Part shown: positions 1 to 6,649 of the stretch, piece by piece
Layout: each line of letters begins with the position of its first letter
Position numbering within the stretch: the first letter of the stretch is position 1
Source of the DNA: Marivivens sp.
GTDB lineage: Bacteria; Pseudomonadota; Alphaproteobacteria; Rhodobacterales; Rhodobacteraceae
Direction of reading: 5' to 3'
Length of the DNA: 12,821 bases
Assembly (NCBI GenBank): GCA_024642185.1
Contig: JAHEBR010000038.1
Location: 1 to 12,821 of the forward strand
Translations under genes and position numbers: made by a program
Notes under the pieces: generated by a model
The model's input: only the letters and a program-made list of their open reading frames with translations
Database searches by the model: none
What the model was told of the DNA's origin: nothing

Positions 1-411
1 TTCCCCGCCTCGCCCGCCGCCCAAGAGATGCGCGTGGCCTATCACGCGGCCTGTTCGCTGCAGCACGGGCAGAAGATCAAGACCCTGCCCAAAGACCTTT
101 TGAAAAAGGCCGGTTTCACGGTTCTGGAACCTGCCGATCCGCACCTCTGCTGTGGCTCTGCCGGCACCTATAACCTGATGCAGCCCGAGATTTCCGGCCA
201 GCTCAAGGCCCGCAAGGTCCGCACGCTTGAGGCGCTGACGCCGGATGTGATCGCCGCCGGCAACATCGGCTGCATGATGCAGATCGGCTCGGGCACCGGC
301 GTTCCGGTTGTCCATACGGTCGAGCTTCTCGATTGGGTCACGGGCGGGCCGATCCCGCCCGCGATGGGCGAGCACGGGCGGCCCAAGTCGGATATTCCAA
401 TTCTGCGGTGA
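1..411 (+). CDS. glcF: Glycolate oxidase iron-sulfur subunit GlcF, C-terminal fragment
   Basis: The frame is open from the first base of the window to a TGA at 409-411, so only the last 136 residues are visible; the family is usually a little over 400 residues. GlcF is the iron-sulfur subunit of the GlcDEF complex that oxidises glycolate to glyoxylate and passes electrons to the respiratory chain. The visible part is the second cysteine-rich CCG domain: HAACSLQHGQK (H-x-x-C), then LCCGSAGTYNLMQPE with the CCG motif, then GNIGCMMQI. This order and wording are typical of GlcF and distinguish it from the shorter LutA/GlpC relatives, though related CCG proteins share the motifs. The two N-terminal 4Fe-4S clusters would lie outside the window. 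The ATG at 28 is internal, not a start. The glcD and glcE genes would be expected just upstream. Confidence 0.9.
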   Translation, partial: FPASPAAQEMRVAYHAACSLQHGQKIKTLPKDLLKKAGFTVLEPADPHLCCGSAGTYNLMQPEISGQLKARKVRTLEALTPDVIAAGNIGCMMQIGSGTGVPVVHTVELLDWVTGGPIPPAMGEHGRPKSDIPILR

Positions 412-424
412 TCGCGTAAGCTGG

Positions 425-456
425 CCTCGGCCCCGCACCAAGACGGGGCATCGAGG
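425..456 (+). promoter_or_regulatory. Hairpin between glcF and the protease gene, covering the protease SD
   Basis: GGCCCCG-like arm GCCCCG (430-435) pairs with CGGGGC (444-449), and after a two-base bulge (AT, 450-451) CCTCG (425-429) pairs with CGAGG (452-456). The loop is 436-443. The 3' arm contains the purine-rich GAGGA (453-457) that serves as Shine-Dalgarno for the ATG at 465. There is no T-run after the stem, so it is not a classical Rho-independent terminator. It may stabilise the glcF 3' end, weaken translation of the protease, or both; function is inferred from pairing only. Confidence 0.45.
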
Positions 457-464
457 ATGACAGA

Positions 465-1271
465 ATGATCCCGATCTTTCGGCTCTTTGCAGTGTGGCTC
501 TGCCTCGCCTCCGGTGTGGCGGCGCAAGGCACCGGTCTGATCTCGCTCCAGACGGGACAGGCCGGCAAAGGCTGGGAGGGTGTCGGGCGCGTTGATATCG
601 ACGGCAAGGGATTTTGCAGCGGGGCGTTGATCGCTGAGAACCTCGTTTTGACTGCTGCGCACTGTCTTTTCGACAAAGATGGCGCCGCAATTGATGCCGA
701 GCGTTTTCATTTTCTGGCGGGCCTTCGCACAGGCCGCGCCGAGGCCTATCGCGATGTGCGACGCGCTGTCGCGCATCCGGCCTATGCATTGCGCCTCGGG
801 CGGAGCAGCACCGAGGCCGTGCCCTTTGATCTTGCCCTTCTCGAACTGAGCCAGCCTATCCGCACCTCGAAGATCGCGCCCTTTCCGATTTCGGGGGATG
901 CCGATGCCGCAGACGAGCTGGCCGTTGTCTCCTATGCCCGCGACCGCGATACCGCCCCTTCGCTGCAAGACCTCTGCGGCGTGATCGGGGTTCAGGACGG
1001 GATCGTGATCATGGATTGCGATGCCGATTTCGGCGCGAGCGGCGCGCCGGTATTCGACGTGCGAAACGGTGTGGCGCAGGTCGTTTCGATTATCTCGGCC
1101 ATGGCCAAACTCGAGGGTCAGCCCGTCAGCATCGGCCCCGACCTTGGCGCCGCCTTCGATGACCTGATGACCCATTTCATCGAATCCGCCCCGGCATGGT
1201 CGAACGGCGGGCAGCGGGTCATCACCCCCGGAGAGCGCACCGAAACGGGCGCAAAGTTCGTTCAGCCCTGA
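465..1271 (+). CDS. Exported trypsin-like serine protease (S1 family)
   Basis: This 268-residue protein has a Sec-type signal peptide (hydrophobic residues 4-16, likely cut after V18-A19-A20). The chymotrypsin-fold triad is visible: His66 in LTAAHC, Asp122 in FDLALLEL, and Ser192 in GASGAPVF. Cys51 and Cys67 flank the histidine as in the conserved disulfide of the family; Cys171 and Cys185 may form a second one. The serine motif is GASGAP rather than GDSGGP, so the Asp that stabilises the activated trypsin N-terminus is replaced by Ala191, as expected for a bacterial enzyme activated without zymogen cleavage. By ungapped counting Asp186 falls at the S1-pocket position of trypsin (Asp189), hinting at Arg/Lys preference; this is inference. 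It probably acts in the periplasm or outside the cell. The start is set by GAGGA at 453-457. It lies 53 bp after glcF and could be co-transcribed. Natural substrate unknown. Confidence 0.85.
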   Translation: MIPIFRLFAVWLCLASGVAAQGTGLISLQTGQAGKGWEGVGRVDIDGKGFCSGALIAENLVLTAAHCLFDKDGAAIDAERFHFLAGLRTGRAEAYRDVRRAVAHPAYALRLGRSSTEAVPFDLALLELSQPIRTSKIAPFPISGDADAADELAVVSYARDRDTAPSLQDLCGVIGVQDGIVIMDCDADFGASGAPVFDVRNGVAQVVSIISAMAKLEGQPVSIGPDLGAAFDDLMTHFIESAPAWSNGGQRVITPGERTETGAKFVQP

Positions 1272-1274
1272 GCC

Positions 1275-1303
1275 CTTGAAAGGGGCGGAAGCTGCCCCCA
1301 AAT
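1275..1303 (+). promoter_or_regulatory. RpoH (sigma-32) heat-shock promoter of the hsp20 gene
   Basis: CTTGAAA at 1275-1281 matches the sigma-32 -35 element, and CCCCAAAT at 1296-1303 closely matches the -10 element CCCCATNT, separated by 14 bp, which is within the normal range. Initiation would fall near 1309-1312, giving a leader of about 80 nt. It begins just four bases after the protease stop codon and faces the small heat-shock protein gene. The spacer also carries the inverted pair GGGGC/GCCCC (1282-1286 / 1294-1298), which could form a hairpin in protease read-through RNA. Confidence 0.8.
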
Positions 1304-1309
1304 CTAGGA

Positions 1310-1390
1310 TACCGGGGCGCCGTTCGGGCCTCGGATCACCGCCTGTCCCCTCGGGAAGGCCCATAGTTGTCGCTCAATGGAGGATAACCC
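1310..1390 (+). promoter_or_regulatory. 5' leader of hsp20 with ROSE-type RNA thermometer
   Basis: The final hairpin spans 1366-1388. Pairs are G1366-C1388, U1367-A1387, U1368-A1386, G1369-U1385, U1370-A1384, C1371-G1383, then a bulged G1372, then C1373-G1382, U1374-A1381, C1375-G1380, with loop AAUG (1376-1379). The 3' arm is the Shine-Dalgarno GGAGGA. UCGCU facing the SD, with a G opposite or bulged within it, is the hallmark (U-U/C-GCU) of ROSE elements, known heat-melted switches before alphaproteobacterial and enterobacterial small heat-shock genes. Upstream, GGGCCU (1326-1331) pairs with AGGCCC (1357-1362) and encloses two small hairpins (CGG/CCG at 1332-1341; UCCC/GGGA at 1346-1356), giving the multi-stem layout usual for ROSE leaders. 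Temperature response is inferred. Confidence 0.8.
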
Positions 1391-1858
1391 ATGCGCAGTT
1401 TTGATCTCACGCCCCTTTACCGTTCCACCGTCGGATTCGACCAGATCGCCGACCTGATGGACCGTGTTTTCGCCAGCGAAACCCCTGGCCAGAGCTACCC
1501 CCCCTATAACATCGAGAAGACCGCCGAAGACGGCTGGCGCATCTCGATCGCCGTCGCCGGCTTTGCCGACCAAGACCTCGCCGTCGAGGTTCGCGAAAAC
1601 ACCCTTTTCGTGTCGGGCCGCAAGGCCAGCGAGGATGGGGCCCGCGTATTTCTGCACCGTGCCATCGCGACCCGCGCTTTCGAGCGCCGCTTTCACCTTG
1701 CCGACCACGTCCATGTGAAGGGCGCGAGCCACGAGAACGGGATGCTCAACATCGACCTGCAGCGCGAAGTGCCCGAAGCGCTCAAGCCGCGCCGGATCGA
1801 GATTTCCGGCACCGCGCCGGTTGAGCGCGATCTTGTCGAGGCAAAGGCCGTCAACTGA
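1391..1858 (+). CDS. Small heat-shock protein, Hsp20/alpha-crystallin family, class A (IbpA-like)
   Basis: This 155-residue cytoplasmic holdase chaperone binds unfolding proteins during stress and keeps them soluble for refolding by the DnaK and ClpB systems. The alpha-crystallin domain spans about residues 37-130: YPPYNIEK opens it, HRAIATRAFERRFHLADHV lies in its middle, and the conserved NGML (117-120) followed by IDLQREVPE closes it. A C-terminal I-x-I anchor (IEI, 136-138) used in oligomer assembly is present. The wording matches class A proteins of alphaproteobacteria, the IbpA-like type, and length is normal. The start at 1391 follows SD GGAGGA (1379-1384) at a spacing of 6. It is transcribed alone: an RpoH-type promoter and ROSE-type leader precede it and a terminator follows 39 bases after the stop. 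It therefore looks like a dedicated heat-shock transcript with two layers of temperature control. Confidence 0.95.
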   Translation: MRSFDLTPLYRSTVGFDQIADLMDRVFASETPGQSYPPYNIEKTAEDGWRISIAVAGFADQDLAVEVRENTLFVSGRKASEDGARVFLHRAIATRAFERRFHLADHVHVKGASHENGMLNIDLQREVPEALKPRRIEISGTAPVERDLVEAKAVN

Positions 1859-1897
1859 TCCGGCCTGACGTAAAACACCAACCTTCAAGCACCAACG

Positions 1898-1925
1898 AAC
1901 GCGGGCTCTCAGCCCGCGTTTTTTT
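1898..1925 (+). terminator. Rho-independent terminator after hsp20
   Basis: A 10-bp perfect stem, AACGCGGGCT (1898-1907) with AGCCCGCGTT (1911-1920), encloses a three-base loop CTC and runs into seven T residues (1919-1925). It closes the hsp20 transcription unit and separates it from the downstream hydrolase gene. Confidence 0.95.
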
Positions 1926-1948
1926 GATGCAAGTGTCGGTTCCGGTGC

Positions 1949-1978
1949 TTGGCAGACTGCGGAAACCTCGCCTAGGCT
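1949..1978 (+). promoter_or_regulatory. Possible housekeeping promoter for the CocE-family hydrolase gene
   Basis: Since the terminator at 1898-1925 ends the previous unit, a promoter is expected in 1926-2007. The best fit I see is TTGGCA (1949-1954) and TAGGCT (1973-1978) with an 18-bp spacer, giving a short leader of about 22 nt. Both hexamers are imperfect, so this is a weak call. Confidence 0.25.
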
Positions 1979-2007
1979 GAGACGGTCGGCAATGAGTCTG
2001 CTCAACT

Positions 2008-4005
2008 ATGCACCACGTTACAGAGTTTCCGCGCGAGATCACCGAAATCCCGGATCAGGGCATCGTCCTGAGCGACGGTTGCAGGCTTTCGGCGCGGATC
2101 TGGATGCCCAACGATGCGGCGTCCGATCCTGTTCCCGCCGTTCTTGAATACATCCCCTATCGCAAGCGCGACGGAACCCTGCCGCGCGATGAGCTGATGC
2201 ACCCCTATTTCGCCGGGCACGGCTATGCCGCCGTGCGGGTCGATATGCGCGGCAATGGCGACAGCGAAGGGCTGATGGCCGACGAATACACCGAGCGGGA
2301 GCTGTCCGACGCCTGCGAGGTGATCGCCTGGCTGGCGGCGCAGCCGTGGTGCAGCGGCAAAGTGGGCATGATGGGCAAGAGCTGGGGCGGGTTCAATTGC
2401 CTGCAAACAGCGGCGCTGCGCCCGCCAGCGCTCAAGGCCGTGGTGACGGTCTGCTCCACCACCGACCGCTTTGCCGACGATATCCATTTCAAGGGCGGCT
2501 GCCTTCTGGGGGAAAACCTCGGCTGGGGCGCAGTCATGCTCTCCTTCTCCTCACGCCCGCCCGATCCGATGCTGCGCAACGACTGGCGCGACGACTGGAT
2601 GCGGCGGCTCGAGAACGAGCCGTTCCTCTCGCCCCTCTGGGCCAGCCACCAGTCGCGCGACGCCTATTGGAAGCATGGGTCGGTCTGCGAGGATTACAGC
2701 GCCATCGAGGCGCCGGTTCTGGCCATCGGCGGCTGGGCCGACAACTATATGAACACGGTCTCGCATCTCGTTTCGAACCTTTCGGTTCCGGCCAAGGGGA
2801 TCGTCGGCCCTTGGGTGCATCAGTATCCCCATACCGCCGTTCCGGGGCCGCAGATCGGCTTTCTGCAAGAGGCGCTGCGCTGGTGGGATCGGTGGCTCAA
2901 GGACATCCCCAACGGGGCCGAGGATGATCCGGCCTACCGCGCCTACCTTCTCGACAGCGCCCCGCCCGATGCCAACGCGGGCGACCGGCCCGGCGTCTGG
3001 CTGGCCGAGCAGGATTGGCCGAGCGCCCGCACGACCGGGGCCACGCTGCACCTGACCGACGTCGGCCTTGCCCTCGAGGCGGGGCCGCTGTCGAAAACCG
3101 TCTCGACGCCCCAGCATCTGGGGATGCACACGGGCGAGTTTTTCCCGATGGGCCGCAACGCCGAGATGCCCGGCGATCAGCGGCCCGACGATGCGCTTTC
3201 GGTCTGCTTCGACACCGCTCCGCTCGAGGCGCCGCTCTCCCTCCTCGGCGCGCCGGAGATCACGCTTGATCTGACAACCGACAGCCCGCGCGCCTTCCTT
3301 TCCGCCCGCCTCTGCGACGTGGCGCCCGATGGCTCCTCGGTCCGTATCTGCCACGGCATCCTGAACCTCGCGCACCGCGACAGCATGGAGCATCCCTCCG
3401 ATCCCACCCCCGGCGAGCCCCTCAAGATCCGCCTCATCCTCGATCAGACCGGCTATCGCCTCGCTGCTGGTCACCGCCTGCGGCTGGCCCTTTCGACGAC
3501 CTACTGGCCCTTCGTCTGGCCCTCGGCCGAGGCTGCTGCGCTTGCTCTCTCGTCGGGCCGGCTGACTTTACCGGTCCATCCCGGCGCGGAGGCTGACGAA
3601 TGGACCTTTCCGCCCGCAGAAGCCGCGCGCCCGGCGAACCTTATGACCCTGCGCGATGGGTCCGCCTCGCGCACCATCGAGCATGACCTTGTCACCGGAA
3701 CGCACCGTTTGGTCGTGTTCAACGACGAGGGCGCGACCGAGAACCTCGATCACGGGCTCTGCACCGCCGAGACGAGCAAGGAGGTCTGGTCAATTCAAAG
3801 TGATGACCCGCTATCGGCACGGGTCGATATTGTCTGGAATCAGGAGCTTTGGCGCGGGGCGTGGCGCATTGCCACCGAAGCCTCGGCCTCGATGTGGGCC
3901 GATAAGCAGATGTTGCACATGCAGGCGAAGATTATCGCCAAGGAGGGCGATCACGAAGTTTTCGTAAGGGAATTCAAGGATTCAGTAGCCAGAAACCATC
4001 TCTAG
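2008..4005 (+). CDS. CocE/NonD family (S15-type) alpha/beta hydrolase
   Basis: This 665-residue protein belongs to the X-Pro dipeptidyl-peptidase/cocaine esterase group, which cleaves esters or amides of small acyl compounds or peptides. The catalytic domain covers about residues 15-300: nucleophile Ser125 in GKSWGG, Asp245 in GGWADNYMNT, and His271 in GPWVHQYPH; VDMRGNGDSEG (78-88) is the family's conserved loop. A beta-rich PepX_C-like domain follows at about 310-560 (YRLAAGHRLRLALSTTYWP is typical), then a tail of roughly 110 residues. There is no signal peptide, so it should be cytoplasmic. The start is well bounded: an in-frame TGA lies at 1993-1995 and no alternative start codon occurs between, but the Shine-Dalgarno is poor. 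The gene sits 87 bp upstream of a peptide-type importer operon in the same direction, suggesting that it processes the imported compound. The actual substrate is unknown. Confidence 0.88.
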   Translation: MHHVTEFPREITEIPDQGIVLSDGCRLSARIWMPNDAASDPVPAVLEYIPYRKRDGTLPRDELMHPYFAGHGYAAVRVDMRGNGDSEGLMADEYTERELSDACEVIAWLAAQPWCSGKVGMMGKSWGGFNCLQTAALRPPALKAVVTVCSTTDRFADDIHFKGGCLLGENLGWGAVMLSFSSRPPDPMLRNDWRDDWMRRLENEPFLSPLWASHQSRDAYWKHGSVCEDYSAIEAPVLAIGGWADNYMNTVSHLVSNLSVPAKGIVGPWVHQYPHTAVPGPQIGFLQEALRWWDRWLKDIPNGAEDDPAYRAYLLDSAPPDANAGDRPGVWLAEQDWPSARTTGATLHLTDVGLALEAGPLSKTVSTPQHLGMHTGEFFPMGRNAEMPGDQRPDDALSVCFDTAPLEAPLSLLGAPEITLDLTTDSPRAFLSARLCDVAPDGSSVRICHGILNLAHRDSMEHPSDPTPGEPLKIRLILDQTGYRLAAGHRLRLALSTTYWPFVWPSAEAAALALSSGRLTLPVHPGAEADEWTFPPAEAARPANLMTLRDGSASRTIEHDLVTGTHRLVVFNDEGATENLDHGLCTAETSKEVWSIQSDDPLSARVDIVWNQELWRGAWRIATEASASMWADKQMLHMQAKIIAKEGDHEVFVREFKDSVARNHL

Positions 4006-4051
4006 AGGCCACAATCCTTTCAGGACAGTTGCCGCAACGAGAGAATCGCGG

Positions 4052-4073
4052 TTATTGATTGGTCAATCAATAA
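4052..4073. promoter_or_regulatory. Palindrome, likely operator of the importer operon
   Basis: TTATTGATTG (4052-4061) and CAATCAATAA (4064-4073) are perfect reverse complements separated by GT. This AT-rich 22-bp element stands out in GC-rich surroundings, ends seven bases before the Shine-Dalgarno of the solute-binding protein gene, and lacks a T-run, so an operator for a dimeric repressor is more likely than a terminator. A weak TTGCCG (4029-4034) 17 bp before TTATTG could be a promoter whose -10 overlaps it. No regulator gene is in the window, so the protein that binds is unknown. Confidence 0.6.
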
Positions 4074-4092
4074 AACCATCAGGGAGACTAAT

Positions 4093-5679
4093 ATGAACGA
4101 CGAACTCAAATACCTCGCTGGGCGGGCCGCCCAGGGCCGGGTCAGCCGCCGTGCCTTCATGGGCCGCGCCGCTGCTCTTGGCATCAGCGCCGGTATGGCC
4201 GGCAATATGCTTGCTTCGGCCGTGTCCGCTCAGGGCGCGGTCAAAGGCGGGACGCTTCGGATCGGTTCCGTTGGCGGGGAAAGCACCAACAGCCTTGATC
4301 CCGCACTCGCCGCGAGCCAGGTTCCCTATCACAACTTGCACCAGTTCGGTGAAACACTGGTCGAAGTGAAGGCCGACGGCAGCATTGGCCATCGTCTTGC
4401 TGAGTCCGTTGAATCCACTCCGGACGCGAAGACGTGGATGTTCAAGATGCGTAGCGGCGTCGAATTCCACAACGGCAAGACCGTCACCGCCGAAGACGCG
4501 ATGCGGACCATGGAGCGCCACTCCAACGACGACGCACAGTCGGGCGCCTTGGGCATCATGCGGGGCATCGAATCGATGAAGGTTGACGGCGATGTCTTCT
4601 CCGTCACCCTGTCGACACCCAACGCCGACCTTCCCTACCTGCTGGCCGACTATCACCTGCAGATCCAGCCAGACGGCGGCTTTGACGATCCGGGCGCAGG
4701 CATTGGCGCGGGCGCCTATATGCTCGAAGCCAACGAGCCGGGCGCACGCCACCTGTGGAAGAAGAACCCCAACTACTGGGATGACAGCCGTGGCCATGTC
4801 GACGAGGTCGAAATCCTTGTCATCAACGACGCGACCGCCCGTATGGCCGCCCTTCAGTCGGGTCAGGTCCATATCGTCAACCGTGTCGACCCCAAGGTGG
4901 CCCAGCTTCTCGGCCGTTCGCCGGGCGTGCAGGTCGTCAACGTGGGTGGTCCGGGTCACTATGTGTTCATCATGCACTGCGACACCGAGCCCTTTGCCAA
5001 CAATGATCTGCGGATGGCGCTGAAGCTGGCGATCAACCGTCAGGAAATGGTCGACAAGATCCTCAACGGCTATGGCACGGTCGGCAACGACTTTCCGATC
5101 AACGCCGCATACCCGCTGTTTGACGACAGCATCCCGCAGCGCGAATACGATCCCGCCGCGGCCGCTGAATACTACAAGAAGTCGGGCCATGACGGTTCGC
5201 CGATCGTGCTGCGCGTCGCAGACGGTGCCTTCCCGGGCGCTGTTGAAGCGGCTCAGCTTTATCAGCAGTCGGCAGCTGCCGCCGGTATCCCGCTTGAGAT
5301 CAAGCGCGAACCCAACGATGGCTATTGGTCGGATGTCTGGAACGTTCAGCCCTTCTGCGCCTCCTATTGGGGCGGCCGTCCGGTTCAGGACCAGATGTAT
5401 TCGACAGCTTATCTCTCGACCGCAGACTGGAACGACACCCGGTTCAACAACGCCCATTTCGATGAGTTGCTGCTTTCGGCCCGTGCCGAGCTGGATCTCG
5501 GCAAGCGCAAAGGCATCTACAGCGAGATGGCCCATATCATGCGCGACGAAGGCGGCCTGATCTGCCCGATGTTCAACGACTATGTCGATGGCCTGTCGGA
5601 CAAGATCCAAGGTTGGGAAGAAGACGGCACCGGCGAACTTATGGGTGGCCGTGCCAGCCAGGTATGTTGGTTGGCCTAA
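4093..5679 (+). CDS. ABC transporter solute-binding protein, peptide/nickel type (SBP_bac_5)
   Basis: This 528-residue periplasmic binding protein captures the substrate and delivers it to the downstream permeases. The N-terminus has a twin-arginine signal: SRRAFMG (18-24), a moderately hydrophobic stretch (25-44) and a likely cut after A43-V44... S45-A46, so it is probably exported folded by Tat. The mature protein begins with GGTLRIG and shows family signatures: SLDPALAASQVPYHNLHQFGE, then WMFKMRSGVEFHNGKTVTAEDA (about 113-136) and LRMALKLAINRQEMVDKILNGYG, where the binding lobes meet. Length is normal for oligopeptide-type binders. No lipobox is present, so it is soluble. The start is set by AGGGAGA (4081-4087) five bases upstream of ATG. 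It is the first gene of the operon, directly after a palindrome. The family binds peptides, opines, sugars and other compounds, so the ligand cannot be named. Confidence 0.92.
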   Translation: MNDELKYLAGRAAQGRVSRRAFMGRAAALGISAGMAGNMLASAVSAQGAVKGGTLRIGSVGGESTNSLDPALAASQVPYHNLHQFGETLVEVKADGSIGHRLAESVESTPDAKTWMFKMRSGVEFHNGKTVTAEDAMRTMERHSNDDAQSGALGIMRGIESMKVDGDVFSVTLSTPNADLPYLLADYHLQIQPDGGFDDPGAGIGAGAYMLEANEPGARHLWKKNPNYWDDSRGHVDEVEILVINDATARMAALQSGQVHIVNRVDPKVAQLLGRSPGVQVVNVGGPGHYVFIMHCDTEPFANNDLRMALKLAINRQEMVDKILNGYGTVGNDFPINAAYPLFDDSIPQREYDPAAAAEYYKKSGHDGSPIVLRVADGAFPGAVEAAQLYQQSAAAAGIPLEIKREPNDGYWSDVWNVQPFCASYWGGRPVQDQMYSTAYLSTADWNDTRFNNAHFDELLLSARAELDLGKRKGIYSEMAHIMRDEGGLICPMFNDYVDGLSDKIQGWEEDGTGELMGGRASQVCWLA

Positions 5680-5692
5680 CCGGGTGAAAGGT

Positions 5693-6649
5693 ATGCACCC
5701 GATTGTAAAACTCTTGTCCCAGCGCATTGCGCTGGGACTACTCCTGATCCTTGCCACCTCGGCCCTGATCTTTGCGGGAACGCAGATCCTTCCGGGCGAT
5801 GTGGCGCAATCCATCCTTGGGCAATCGGCGACGCCAGAAGCCCTCGCCAACCTGCGCGAAGAGCTCGGATTGAACGAGCCTGCCCTATCTCGCTATTTTG
5901 ACTGGCTCTTTGGCGCGCTGCACGGCGATCTCGGCACCGCCCTGACCAACGGCAAGGACATCGCCTCTTCTATGGCGGGCCGCCTTGGCAACACCCTTTT
6001 CCTCGCATTCTGGGCCGCGATCATTGCGGTTCCGCTTGCCCTCATTCTTGGCCTTGTCGCCGCGCGCTATGCTGGCCGCTGGCCCGACAAGCTCATCTCT
6101 GGCGTAACGCTCGCCACGATTTCCCTTCCCGAATTCGTGGTCGGATACATCGTCATGTATATCCTTGCGGTGAACTACAGGCTGTTCCCATCGACCGCGG
6201 TCATTTATGACAGTATGTCGCTTTGGGAAAAGCTCAATGCCATTGCCCTGCCAGTGATCGTTCTGGTGCTCGTGGTTCTTGCCCACATGATGCGGATGAC
6301 GCGTGCCGCGATCCTCAATGTGATGCAGTCGGCCTATATCGAAACCGCCGAACTCAAGGGCCTCAAGCCCTCTGCGATCATTTCGCGCCACGCTTTCCCC
6401 AACGCAATTGCGCCGGTGGTCAACGTCGTGATGCTCAACCTCGCCTATCTGGTCGTTGGTGTCGTCGTTGTCGAAGTGGTCTTTGTCTACCCCGGAATTG
6501 GCCAATATCTCGTTGACCATGTGTCCAAGCGCGACGTGCCTGTTGTTCAGGCCTGCGGCCTGGTCTTTGCGGCTGTCTATATCGGCCTCAACATTCTGGC
6601 CGATGTCGTTTCAATTCTGACCAATCCCAGACTGAGGCACCCGAAATGA
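5693..6649 (+). CDS. ABC transporter permease, DppB/OppB type
   Basis: This 318-residue inner-membrane protein forms half of the translocation channel. Predicted membrane segments are about 11-31, 100-123, 135-160, 184-204, 240-264 and 286-310, the usual DppB pattern, with the large external loop carrying ILPGDVAQSILGQSATPE (32-49). The EAA loop that contacts the ATPase is at about 215-240 (YIETAELKGL...FPNAIAP). I chose ATG 5693, where MHPIVKLLSQRIALGL begins as family members do, although the frame is open back to 5582: the extra 37 codons overlap the binding-protein gene and encode unrelated sequence. GGGTGAAAGG (5682-5691) provides the ribosome site; GTG at 5684 would add only three residues and is possible. 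The gene begins 13 bp after the binding protein's stop and overlaps the next permease by 4 bp. Confidence 0.92.
   Translation: MHPIVKLLSQRIALGLLLILATSALIFAGTQILPGDVAQSILGQSATPEALANLREELGLNEPALSRYFDWLFGALHGDLGTALTNGKDIASSMAGRLGNTLFLAFWAAIIAVPLALILGLVAARYAGRWPDKLISGVTLATISLPEFVVGYIVMYILAVNYRLFPSTAVIYDSMSLWEKLNAIALPVIVLVLVVLAHMMRMTRAAILNVMQSAYIETAELKGLKPSAIISRHAFPNAIAPVVNVVMLNLAYLVVGVVVVEVVFVYPGIGQYLVDHVSKRDVPVVQACGLVFAAVYIGLNILADVVSILTNPRLRHPK

Noticed and set aside
1282..1298. GGGGC/GCCCC hairpin as a terminator for the protease gene
   Set aside because: There is no T-run after the stem, and the same bases are better explained as the spacer and -10 element of the RpoH promoter.
168..1364. 398-codon minus-strand frame spanning glcF and the protease
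   Set aside because: It crosses two real plus-strand genes with no family resemblance, and no ribosome site or promoter was evident.
1949..1960. Possible sigma-54 promoter (TTGGCA...TGC)
   Set aside because: The GG and GC elements are too close together; sigma-54 spacing is strict, so the match fails.
1992..2140. Out-of-frame short ORF beginning at ATG 1992 before the CocE hydrolase
   Set aside because: About 50 codons overlapping the hydrolase gene in another frame, with no ribosome site and Arg-rich shadow-like content; a leader role cannot be supported.
5582..5692. Upstream extension of the first permease inside the binding-protein gene
   Set aside because: The 37 extra codons encode basic sequence unlike a permease N-terminus; ATG 5693 has a ribosome site and gives a family-like start.
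4063..5850. 595-codon open frame on the minus strand opposite the binding-protein gene
   Set aside because: It mirrors a well-supported gene; its translation has no recognisable domain and the frame stays open because of the G/C-ending codon bias of the real gene.
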